From NCBI GenBank assembly GCA_045657945.1, contig JAZOUB010000040.1, forward strand, positions 1 through 64,000: a DNA stretch of 64,000 bases, in the 5' to 3' direction. Made by a program: the position numbers and the translations under genes. Positions 33,740 to 41,651 of the stretch are shown one piece after another (position 1 is the first letter of the stretch; every line of letters starts with the position of its first letter). The notes beneath the pieces are model-generated. The model did no database searches. It saw only the letters and a program-made list of their open reading frames with translations, and was not told the DNA's origin. The stretch comes from HGM04593 sp045657945 (GTDB taxonomy: Bacteria; Bacteroidota; Bacteroidia; Bacteroidales; Bacteroidaceae).

Positions 33740-35860
33740 TTAGAAACCTCTGTTCTTCAGCAGTGCGTCGATTTTTGGTTCGCGACCACGGAAGTTGCGG
33801 TACATTGTCATGCCGTCGTCAATGCCGCCGGGGGTTAGGATGTACTTGCGGAACTTCTGGGCAACCTCCTGATTGAAGATGTCGCCTGTCTCCTTGAATG
33901 CCTCGAATGCGTCGGCATCGAGCACCTCGGCCCACATGTAGCTGTAGTAGCCGGCGCTGTAGCCGCCACCCATTGTGTGGCTGAAGTTGGTCATGCGGTA
34001 GCGTGGCAGAATCTGTGATGGGATGCCGCGCTCGGCAAGTTTCTGTGCCTCGTACTCCATTACATTAAGGTCGGCAGGAACCTCGGTGAGCACATGGAGG
34101 TCCATGTCGCTGAGTGATGCAGCAATGTACTCAACAGTAGCAAAACCCTGGCCATACTTGTCGCTCTCCTGGATTTTCTCTACAAGCTCCATTGGGATAA
34201 CCTCGCCTGTCTGGTAGTGCTTTGCATAGACTGCAAGCACCTCGGGCTCCAATGCCCAGTGCTCGTTGATTTGCGATGGCAACTCAACGAAGTCGCGCTC
34301 AACGCCGCTTGCACCGCTGTATCTTACATCGCGCATGAAGTTGTGGAGTGCGTGGCCGAACTCGTGGAACATTGTCTTCACGTTGTCAATGCTCTGCAAT
34401 GCCGGTGTGTTCTCTGTTGCAGCTGTCATGTTGCAGCTGTTTACCACAATGGGGACAATGCGCTTGCCATTGGCGTCGTAGCTCTGTGGACGGAACGATG
34501 TGCACCATGCACCGGCGTTCTTGCTGTCGCGTGTGAACTGGTCGCTGTAGAAGATTGCAAGCAGGGTGCCGTCGCTGTCGATTACCTCGTATGCCTTCGC
34601 TGTTGGCTCATATGATGGTACCTCGGCTGTAATCTCCTTGAATGTGATGCCATAGAGCTTGTTTGCAACGTAGAAGATGCCCTCCATCACATTGTTGGCT
34701 TCCATGTAGTTCTTTATCTCCTGCTCATCAACCGCAAACTTTGCTTTCTTTGCCTTGTCCAGATAGTACATGTAGTCCCAACCTGCAGGCTCAAAGTCCT
34801 TGCCCTCCTTGCGAATCTCGGCACGGATGTCCTCAATCTCCAGCTTTGCCTTGTTTACGGCTGGTGCCCACACCTGGTCAAGAAGGTTATATACAGCCTC
34901 GGGGGTCTTTGCCATGCGGTCCTCGAGTGCCATCTGTGCATAGTTCTCATAACCCATGAGCTTTGCTTTCTCAAGACGCTTTGCTACAATCTTTGCGCAA
35001 ATCTCCTTGCTGTCGTACTCGTTGTCCTGGTTACCGCGGTTGTAGTATGCATTATATACCTTCTCGCGCAACTCGCGGTTCTCGCAATACTGCAGCACTG
35101 GGTTGCAGCTTGGACGCTGCATGTTGAACATCCACTTGCCGGGCTGTCCGTTGTCGGCAGCCATCTTTGCTGCAGCATCGATGTTCGCCTGTGGCAGGCC
35201 CTTGAGTTCCTCGAGGCTCTCGGCAACAACGAATGTGTTGTTTGTCTCGTGCAGGAGGTTCTGTGAGAATGTGAGCTGCAACATTGAAAGTTCCTTGTTA
35301 AGTTCGCGCAGCTTTGTCTTCTGCTCGTCGTTGAGGTTTGCACCGCTGTTCACGAAACGCTTGTATATGTTCTCCAGAATCTTTGCCTCTTCGGCGGTGA
35401 GGGTGAGCGCAGAGCGGTTCTCATATACCGCCTTCACGCGTGCAAATAGTTTCTCGTTGAGGTAAATGTCGTCGTTATGTGCAGAGAACTGTGGCGACAT
35501 CTCCTTCTGCAATGCGCGCATCTCCTCGGTTGAATTGCTGCTTGAGAGAGGGCTGAATGTGCCGCGCACCCTGCGCAGCAATTGTCCGCACTGATCAAGT
35601 GCTACAATAGTGTTCTCGAATGTAGGAGCCTCACTGTTGTTTGTGATGGCCTCAATCTCCTTCTTCTGCTCCTGCATGCCAAGCAGCATACCCTCGCGGT
35701 AGTTGTCTATGGTGATGCTTGCAAATGGGGCAATGCCGTGCGGTGTGTTGAAGTCCGAGAGTAATTGGTTAACGGTCTTCTCGGCAGCCTTTTCGCTGCT
35801 TCCGCATCCGCAGGCAGCCAGAGCAACGGCTGCAGCCATAATCTTGTTCATAATCTTCAT
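33740..35860 (-). CDS. M3-family zinc metallopeptidase lipoprotein (Dcp-like), copy 2
   Basis: 706 aa. The lipoprotein signal MKIMNKIMAAAVALAACGC puts the lipidated Cys near 17-19. It has the zinc motif MFHEFGHALHNF and AGYYSYMWAEVLDADAFEAF as in copy 1 at 28358. The copies share their whole domain layout but are well diverged, so the duplication is old. It removes C-terminal dipeptides from peptides in the periplasm. Last gene of a minus-strand run RhuM-Fic, alaX, chorismatase-like, peptidase. Confidence 0.92.
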   Translation of the reverse strand: MKIMNKIMAAAVALAACGCGSSEKAAEKTVNQLLSDFNTPHGIAPFASITIDNYREGMLLGMQEQKKEIEAITNNSEAPTFENTIVALDQCGQLLRRVRGTFSPLSSSNSTEEMRALQKEMSPQFSAHNDDIYLNEKLFARVKAVYENRSALTLTAEEAKILENIYKRFVNSGANLNDEQKTKLRELNKELSMLQLTFSQNLLHETNNTFVVAESLEELKGLPQANIDAAAKMAADNGQPGKWMFNMQRPSCNPVLQYCENRELREKVYNAYYNRGNQDNEYDSKEICAKIVAKRLEKAKLMGYENYAQMALEDRMAKTPEAVYNLLDQVWAPAVNKAKLEIEDIRAEIRKEGKDFEPAGWDYMYYLDKAKKAKFAVDEQEIKNYMEANNVMEGIFYVANKLYGITFKEITAEVPSYEPTAKAYEVIDSDGTLLAIFYSDQFTRDSKNAGAWCTSFRPQSYDANGKRIVPIVVNSCNMTAATENTPALQSIDNVKTMFHEFGHALHNFMRDVRYSGASGVERDFVELPSQINEHWALEPEVLAVYAKHYQTGEVIPMELVEKIQESDKYGQGFATVEYIAASLSDMDLHVLTEVPADLNVMEYEAQKLAERGIPSQILPRYRMTNFSHTMGGGYSAGYYSYMWAEVLDADAFEAFKETGDIFNQEVAQKFRKYILTPGGIDDGMTMYRNFRGREPKIDALLKNRGF

Positions 35861-35913
35861 ATAAATAGGAATTGTGTAGAGTGAAAAATGATTGTTATAA
35901 TCTGTGGTGGCAA

Positions 35914-37005
35914 TCAGATATGTGCCACACCCTCAATCTCAATGAGGAGCTCGGGACGGCATACATCGGCCACAAGATAGTGCTTCTTCGCGGCAGGGTA
36001 GTGCTGCTGCATGTAGTCGCATACGGCTGGAATGTCGTTCTCGCGCTTTACATATACTCGCAACAGGTCATACTGCGCGCCACTGTTCTTCACGGGGATA
36101 TTCTCCTTTGAGATGAGCCTGTCCATGATTTCCATGGTCTCGGCTGCTTGTTCAACGGTGTCGGTGCCGAAGTTGCTGCATTCGCCCTTTATGGCTGCCG
36201 TACCCGATATGTAGACTCTCTTTCCAAGCACTCTTGCGCGCTCGAATTTTGGTGTAGTCCTTTCGCTTAGCTGCTCAATAACCTTGCCGTCGAGCACTTG
36301 TTGTGAGTAGTTGTGCGCAGCAATCTGCAACGGGTTGTCGATTGGCAGGTTGGCACAGTTCTCGCCCTTTATGGCGCAAACCTCAACCACCACACCGCCG
36401 GCACTCGTTCCGATTCCTGTTGCTGCAGGGTATCCGCCAGCCCAGTTGTCGCGGCTGTAGAATATCGAGCGTGCATCGTTGAACTCCTGGTAGTTCTGGC
36501 TGCCGTCGTTAAGCACTGTGATTCCCGGGATGTAGTTCCATTGGCGGTATATGTCGCTTGGCTTGAAACCGTTGCTTGAGAGCATTTTGCCAATGCCTTC
36601 AAAGATGTCAATTGACTGCTCAAAGGTGCTGCCACCGTCAAATCTTGGAACAATGCCGCCGGTTACAATCTCGGTGCAACCGTTGCTCTTGATGAGCCTG
36701 TAGTTACGGTGATGCTCAATAGTGGCATTGCTGTCGGCAATGTATGTCGCCTCTATGGTAATGCCCCCATGCGATGTCTTTTGCGAGATGTAACTTGTGA
36801 GCGGTGGCAACTCGCCGAATACCTCTTTTGTAACCCTGTCTATTGTTTCAAGGTTCTGCTTGTATTCGCAGTTGCTCGTCGGTAGGTTGAAAATGGCTAA
36901 CTTAATTACCCCGGCTGCATCAACTTGCAACAATGCATCGCGGAGCATCTCTTCAAATGCTCCTTCTATGGTTGATGTATATATCCATTGGGTTTTGTTT
37001 ACCAT
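35914..37005 (-). CDS. Chorismatase-like protein (FkbO/Hyg5/XanB2 type, RidA fold)
   Basis: 363 aa. The C-terminal half has the RidA-like trimer fold with GYPAATGIGTSAGGVVVEVCAIKG and RVLGKRVYISGTAAIKGE; the middle has WNYIPGI, a motif of chorismatases that cleave chorismate to hydroxybenzoates. In Bacteroidetes such proteins occur in aryl-polyene-type pathways or alone. No pigment-cluster genes are nearby. If active it would make 3- or 4-hydroxybenzoate or a dihydroxy-acid. A general Rid-family deaminase is the alternative. Confidence 0.6.
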   Translation of the reverse strand: MVNKTQWIYTSTIEGAFEEMLRDALLQVDAAGVIKLAIFNLPTSNCEYKQNLETIDRVTKEVFGELPPLTSYISQKTSHGGITIEATYIADSNATIEHHRNYRLIKSNGCTEIVTGGIVPRFDGGSTFEQSIDIFEGIGKMLSSNGFKPSDIYRQWNYIPGITVLNDGSQNYQEFNDARSIFYSRDNWAGGYPAATGIGTSAGGVVVEVCAIKGENCANLPIDNPLQIAAHNYSQQVLDGKVIEQLSERTTPKFERARVLGKRVYISGTAAIKGECSNFGTDTVEQAAETMEIMDRLISKENIPVKNSGAQYDLLRVYVKRENDIPAVCDYMQQHYPAAKKHYLVADVCRPELLIEIEGVAHI

Positions 37006-37083
37006 TTTGCGCAGTTCGCTAATATTTTGCTAAGGTACGAATTTTTTCCGTTAAATTAGCGGTTGTTGCCGGTTTTATTGCTG

Positions 37084-37551
37084 TTATTTCTCCAGTTTGA
37101 ACCTCAGACGCAATGTGCCGTTCTCAAAACTGTGGCTGATGATCTTGAATCGCCCGATTTCACTTGTGTTATCGACATGTGTTCCAATGCAAGCGCATAC
37201 ATCATAATCGCCCACACGGACAATGCGCAAGGTCTCGCTGGCATCTGCAGGCAACTTGCTCAAGTCAACCCCTGCAGGGACATTATCGCGTGTTACAAAA
37301 TCGATTGTTATGGGCAACTGTTGCGCGATTACATCATTCACTTGCTGCTCTATGGCTGCAATCTGCTCCTCGGTGGGCGCGCTGGGCAGGGTATAATCGC
37401 ATTTGCTCTTCTTGCGCTCTATGTGTGCATTGCGGCTACGCTCACATCCGAACATCCGAACCATCGTCTGGTTCAAAATGTGTTCTACAGTATGCATAGG
37501 TGGGTATTCCTGCTTATTGTGGTCGTTGAGTAGGGGTGTTTCGGTGGTCAT
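37084..37551 (-). CDS. Alanyl-tRNA editing protein (AlaX-type)
   Basis: 155 aa. Stand-alone editing domain that hydrolyses mischarged Ser/Gly-tRNA(Ala). Zinc ligands lie in MHTVEHILNQTM (HxxxH) and VCACIGTHVDNTSEIG (CxxxH). The start at 37551 is supported by an ATGA overlap with the stop codon of the upstream RhuM-Fic gene. The first ~20 residues (MTTETPLLNDHNKQEYPPMH) reappear at the N-terminus of that upstream, unrelated protein. Confidence 0.88.
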   Translation of the reverse strand: MTTETPLLNDHNKQEYPPMHTVEHILNQTMVRMFGCERSRNAHIERKKSKCDYTLPSAPTEEQIAAIEQQVNDVIAQQLPITIDFVTRDNVPAGVDLSKLPADASETLRIVRVGDYDVCACIGTHVDNTSEIGRFKIISHSFENGTLRLRFKLEK

Positions 37552-38711
37552 TGGTTCTGTTGATTAATGAGGTTTACAACTACTTTTACCATTATGTCTT
37601 TCTCTTCGGTGCGGCTCTCGGCAATCATTAGTGTGAGGGCAACAAGGGTGTTGTCGGCAATGCGTTTGCTGCCGTCGGTGCGATAAAGTATGCCGTTACG
37701 TTCCATAAACCAAAGGAACAGCATGGCTGCTATGCGTTTGTTGCCGTCGCTGAATGAGTGGTTCTTGGTAACAAGGTAGAGTAGCATTGCAGCCTTTTCC
37801 TCAACACTTGGGTATAGTTCTACACCACCGAATGTCTGGTATATCTGCCCTATTGAACTTTTGAACGAGTTGTCCTTTTCGTTTGCAAACAGGTTGCTCT
37901 CACCGAATTTCTCTTTCAGACTCAAAATCGCTTCCATCGCATTCTCGTATGTTGCGTGAAAACGCTCCTCTTTGGTGGTGTTTTCAATTGTCAGTTGCTG
38001 ATAGTCGTAGCGGTCGAGGGTGTCAAGAGCATATACATAGTCGCTTACAACAGAGAAAAGTCCTTTCGATTGTTCATCGGTCAGTTTTTCCTGTGAATGT
38101 ACAGTGTGTGCAAGTAAACGGACAACATCTTTAAGCTCGTTGTAATGTTCAATTCTAATCTTGTCGTTAATGGCGTAACCTTTTACAATGTAGTCCTTCA
38201 GCACTCTGTTTGCCCAAATGCGGAACTGCGTGCCACGGATAGAGTTTACCCTATAACCGACTGATATTATCATATCAAGGTTGTAGTATGGTATCTCACG
38301 TGTAACGTGTCGTTTTCCCTCTTTTCGAACTTGTGCAATTTTTGCACAGGTTGATTCCCTTTCTAGTTCTCCAATTTTATATATGTTGTTTATATGACGC
38401 AGTATAGATGTTCTATCTGTGTCAAAAAGTAATGCCATTTGACTTTGCGAAAGCCACACGGTTTCATTCTCTAATTTTACATCAAGCGAAATGGTGTTGT
38501 CATCGCTTGTGTATATTGCTATTGGTGATGTGTCAAACTCTCCTTTATGCATAGGCGGGTATTCCGCGTTGCCTTCGGCGAACTTGCTGTCGCTCGGCAT
38601 AATGCAAGCAGGGTTGCCTTCTGCGCTCGCTAAACCGCAACTTTGTTTATGGTCGTTGAGTTGTAGTGTGTCTGTTGTCATTGTTTTTGTTTTATATTGC
38701 AAATATAGCAT
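37548..38711 (-). CDS. RhuM-family protein with C-terminal Fic/Doc domain
   Basis: 387 aa. Residues ~50-190 are the RhuM domain (LENETVWLSQSQMALLFDTDRTSILRHI, PYYNLDMIISVGYRVNSIRGTQFRIWANRVLKDYIVKG), of virulence-protein/KilA-type relatives. The C-terminus has the Fic motif HSFSDGNKRIAAML, which transfers AMP or phosphate to targets. No inhibitory (S/T)xxxE(G/N) helix or antitoxin gene is obvious. The first ~45 residues are not part of the family: they copy the AlaX N-terminus (MTTDTLQLNDHK...EYPPMH) split by 26 extra residues. Overlaps alaX by 4 nt. Confidence 0.88.
   Translation of the reverse strand: MLYLQYKTKTMTTDTLQLNDHKQSCGLASAEGNPACIMPSDSKFAEGNAEYPPMHKGEFDTSPIAIYTSDDNTISLDVKLENETVWLSQSQMALLFDTDRTSILRHINNIYKIGELERESTCAKIAQVRKEGKRHVTREIPYYNLDMIISVGYRVNSIRGTQFRIWANRVLKDYIVKGYAINDKIRIEHYNELKDVVRLLAHTVHSQEKLTDEQSKGLFSVVSDYVYALDTLDRYDYQQLTIENTTKEERFHATYENAMEAILSLKEKFGESNLFANEKDNSFKSSIGQIYQTFGGVELYPSVEEKAAMLLYLVTKNHSFSDGNKRIAAMLFLWFMERNGILYRTDGSKRIADNTLVALTLMIAESRTEEKDIMVKVVVNLINQQNQ
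38561..38640. repeat. In-frame repeat insert (78 bp) in the RhuM-Fic N-terminus
   Basis: GCGTTGCCTTCGGCGAACTT ... GCGCTCGCTAAACCGCAACT interrupts the copy of the alaX start. It encodes about 26 residues (SCGLASAEGNPACIMPSDSK...). Its style, alternating GCxxTCGGC blocks, resembles the intergenic repeat at 49560-49750. Confidence 0.6.
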
Positions 38712-38729
38712 TTTTAAATGTCTTTTCTC

Positions 38730-38978
38730 CTATTTCAGGTACTCAATCAAATCCTTTGGGTATTTGCTCTCAAAGATGCTGAATCCCTGTTCTATCAGCA
38801 AACCCCACCCTTCGTCGGGGCTTGAGAATATTGAAACCATGTCGCTGTGGTTTGCTGTGTGGTGGTCCATGTGGCTGCAACAAAGGTCTTCAATCTCATC
38901 GTGTATGCTCAGAAGGAAATCGACATCGTCATATCCGCTCATAGGGCACTGATTCATCTGGGGAACAATCTTAAACAA
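38730..38978 (-). CDS. Small acidic hypothetical protein
   Basis: 82 aa (MFKIVPQMNQCPMSGYDDVDFLLSIHDEIEDLCCSHMDHH...PKDLIEYLK), not recognised. It is acidic with several Cys/His (CCSHMDHH), no signal peptide and no membrane segment. It could start at an internal ATG (MNQCPMSGYDD, at 38957). It fills most of the gap between the RhuM-Fic gene and hydF. It could be a remnant of a larger gene. Confidence 0.45.
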   Translation of the reverse strand: MFKIVPQMNQCPMSGYDDVDFLLSIHDEIEDLCCSHMDHHTANHSDMVSIFSSPDEGWGLLIEQGFSIFESKYPKDLIEYLK

Positions 38979-39058
38979 CTCCTTTACTCCTATTCGTTTG
39001 TTTTTGCAATTCCAACTTTTTTTATTTCCTTTGTGGAAATATCACCATATAAATAACC

Positions 39059-40246
39059 ATGACCTCAATTGCACGCTCGAACCGTTACCATATAGCCATA
39101 TTCGGTCGCAGGAATGTCGGCAAGTCCTCGCTTGTGAATTGCCTGGCAGGGCAGTCTGTCTCAATTGTTTCCGATGTTGCCGGTACAACGACCGACACGG
39201 TGTGGAAGAATATTGAACTGCCTGGTGTTGGGGCGGCCGTTGTTGCCGACACCGCCGGTTTCGACGATGCCGGCGAGCTTGGTTCAATGCGCGTTGATGC
39301 TGCGCGTAAAGTGCTTGTGCAGGCCGATGCTGCCATTCTCTTGCTTGGTGAATATGACGGTGATGTCACGCTCGAGAAAGAGTGGCTTGTGAATATCAAG
39401 GAACAGCAGCTGCCCGTGATAACACTGGTGGGCAAGTGTGATATTGAGGGCAGTGCCGAGCGCATTGCACTGTGGCAAAAGGCGTTGGGTTGTGATGTTA
39501 TTCCTTTTTCAGCCATAAATGGCGATGGTTGCATTGCACTGCTTGAGCGCATTGCGCAGCAGTATAAACAGGATGACGACCTTGATGATATAACCCATTC
39601 GCTTGCAAAGCCCGGTGATGTCGTGGTGCTTGTGATGCCGCAGGATGCATCGGCTCCCAAAGGGCGCATCATCCAACCCCAGGTGCAGACCCTGCGTAAC
39701 CTGCTCGACAAGCATTGCATTCCGCTCTGTTGTGCCCCCGAGGAACTGCCTCGACTTCTGCAGTCGCTTGTTGCTCCGCCACAGTTGATAATTACCGATT
39801 CGCAGGTGTTTGCCATGGTTGAGAAACTCACGCCACCCGAAACAAAATTGACTTCTTTCTCAGTGCTAATGGCACGTCATAAAGGTGACATCGATGCGTT
39901 CCGTAGTGGGGCAGAGGTTTTGCTTGCCTTGCCACCTACAGCGCGTGTACTCATTGCCGAGGCTTGCAGTCACATTCCGCAGAACGAGGACATAGGCCGT
40001 GTCAAGCTGCCCCGTCTGTTGCGCAGTAAAATGGGTGATGGCTTGCTTATTGATGTTGTGGGTGGCAATGATTTCCCCGATGACCTTGCCGGTTATGACA
40101 TTGTGATACATTGCGGCGCTTGCATGTTCAACCGCCACACAGTTCTATCCCGTGTGCGCCAGGCAAAGGCACAGGGCGTTCCCATAACGAATTATGGGAT
40201 TGCGATAGCGGCGCTGACGGGGATAATGGATAGGATTATGATTTGA
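39059..40246 (+). CDS. hydF: [FeFe]-hydrogenase H-cluster maturation GTPase
   Basis: 395 aa. The N-terminal GTPase has P-loop GRRNVGKSS (about 16-24), switch TTTD, G3 DTAGFDD and VGKCD. The C-terminal cluster-binding domain has the HydF ligands near the end, IVIHCGACMFNRHTVL (HCxxC). HydF is the scaffold that carries the 2Fe subcluster to the hydrogenase. hydE, hydG and hydA are not nearby. It overlaps the convergent WG-repeat gene by 11 nt. It indicates an anaerobe with an [FeFe]-hydrogenase. Confidence 0.93.
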   Translation: MTSIARSNRYHIAIFGRRNVGKSSLVNCLAGQSVSIVSDVAGTTTDTVWKNIELPGVGAAVVADTAGFDDAGELGSMRVDAARKVLVQADAAILLLGEYDGDVTLEKEWLVNIKEQQLPVITLVGKCDIEGSAERIALWQKALGCDVIPFSAINGDGCIALLERIAQQYKQDDDLDDITHSLAKPGDVVVLVMPQDASAPKGRIIQPQVQTLRNLLDKHCIPLCCAPEELPRLLQSLVAPPQLIITDSQVFAMVEKLTPPETKLTSFSVLMARHKGDIDAFRSGAEVLLALPPTARVLIAEACSHIPQNEDIGRVKLPRLLRSKMGDGLLIDVVGGNDFPDDLAGYDIVIHCGACMFNRHTVLSRVRQAKAQGVPITNYGIAIAALTGIMDRIMI

Positions 40247-41528
40247 CGATATTCCCTTCTTTGTCTATATACACCCATTTGTCGAGGAACAAGAATTTCT
40301 TTGAGTCCGATACTTTGGCGCGCCCGTTTACAAAATAGTTTACCTTTTTCCAATGGCAGGGGACTACCAGTTTTCCGCTCTTGTCGATGAAACCTAACCG
40401 CTTGTTGAAGTCCTGTACAGGGGCAAGACCATCCTTGAATATCCATACCTGTCTCCATTGGCATGGGATGACAATCTTGCCGGTCTTGTCTATGAAACCG
40501 CATTTGCCGTTGTCGTCCATTACTCCTATCAGGCCTTCGCTGCAGTCGCTCATTTTCTTCCACATGCATGGCACTACAAGCCTGCCTTTCTGGTCAATCA
40601 TGCCAATTTTTTTGTTGTCCTGCACTTTTGCAACTCCTTCGTGGAATGGCCATGCCTCTTCCCATCTGCAAGGTATTACAAGTTCTCCTCTTGTATCAAT
40701 GTAACCGCATTTGCGGCTGTCGTCCTGTACAGCTGCAAAGTATTCGCTGAAAATGCCAGCTGAGCGCCACTCGCATCGTATAGCCTCGTTTCCATGCCCG
40801 TCAACGAAACCAATTTTTTTGCTCTTCCGCTCCTGCACCATGGCAAATCCGCAGGAGTAATAACCGGCAACGCTGTATTGCTTGCTTGAGACTACAACGT
40901 TGTTGTAGCGATCAACAATTCCTGTGAAATTCATTCCCAGGAGATATGAGAAGTCTTTCCTGAAAGTAGGGTGCAGCCCTCTGCGCTCAGCCTCCTTCTG
41001 TTCCAGTTCGGCGCGTTTCCTTGCCGCTTCGGGGTCGTATGCATGAAGTGATATCTTTGGCGCATCGGGAATATTCCTCTCTCTGTACATTTTTGCCATC
41101 TTCTCCATGTAAGCCTCACGGCTGGGGCCACAATAGCGTGGGTCATACTCGTAATACCAATAGGATGGGTTGCTCTTGTCTTCCAGGACCGCTTGAACAC
41201 TATTCTGCCAGAAATGCTGCATAGTGCTGGATTGGGATGACTTCACTGTTGTTTCTTTCTTATCTTTAGCAAATCTAGCGTGTGCTCTTGCCATCCTTTC
41301 CATGTAAGCCTCACGGCTTGGACCACAATAGCGAGGGTTATATTCATAATACCAATACTCTGGGTCGCTCTTGTCTTCAGTCTTCCTCTTTGGCTCCTCA
41401 CGGTTTTCGTTAATTTCTGATGCACTGATGATGTTGCCATCTTCATCTTCGGCCAAGCCCGATTCGCCCAATACCCTGTATTTGGGTACCTTCTTCTCTT
41501 CGCTATTTTCTGTGTCGTTGGTATTCAT
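40236..41528 (-). CDS. WG-repeat protein with duplicated N-terminal YWYYEY motif
   Basis: 430 aa, cytoplasmic (no signal). The N-terminal third has two copies of a ~32-residue unit: DKSDPEYWYYEYNPRYCGPS (about 53) and DKSNPSYWYYEYDPRYCGPS (about 117), each followed by REAYMExMA. From ~210 on there are six WG-like repeats (xKxGFIDKxGxxVIPCxWxxxxxFxxGxAxVQD), which form beta-rich repeat structures. The role of such proteins is unknown; binding of a partner is the usual guess. The N-terminal unit was not recognised as a named domain. Confidence 0.85.
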   Translation of the reverse strand: MNTNDTENSEEKKVPKYRVLGESGLAEDEDGNIISASEINENREEPKRKTEDKSDPEYWYYEYNPRYCGPSREAYMERMARAHARFAKDKKETTVKSSQSSTMQHFWQNSVQAVLEDKSNPSYWYYEYDPRYCGPSREAYMEKMAKMYRERNIPDAPKISLHAYDPEAARKRAELEQKEAERRGLHPTFRKDFSYLLGMNFTGIVDRYNNVVVSSKQYSVAGYYSCGFAMVQERKSKKIGFVDGHGNEAIRCEWRSAGIFSEYFAAVQDDSRKCGYIDTRGELVIPCRWEEAWPFHEGVAKVQDNKKIGMIDQKGRLVVPCMWKKMSDCSEGLIGVMDDNGKCGFIDKTGKIVIPCQWRQVWIFKDGLAPVQDFNKRLGFIDKSGKLVVPCHWKKVNYFVNGRAKVSDSKKFLFLDKWVYIDKEGNIVKS

Positions 41529-41596
41529 ATAGATAGTTTGGCTTTAGTTGTTTGTGTGCAAAGATAGCAACTAAATGGTATTTTCAAAGAAAAGAA

Positions 41597-41627
41597 GTGG
41601 GAAGTAACTGATTTAGTCACTTCCCAC
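41597..41627 (-). terminator. Hairpin terminator after the aldehyde dehydrogenase
   Basis: GTGGGAAGTAACT/AGTCACTTCCCAC stem; on the minus strand it is followed by TTTTCTTTG. Confidence 0.7.
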
Positions 41628-41651
41628 AAATGATAGTTTACTATCAATCTC

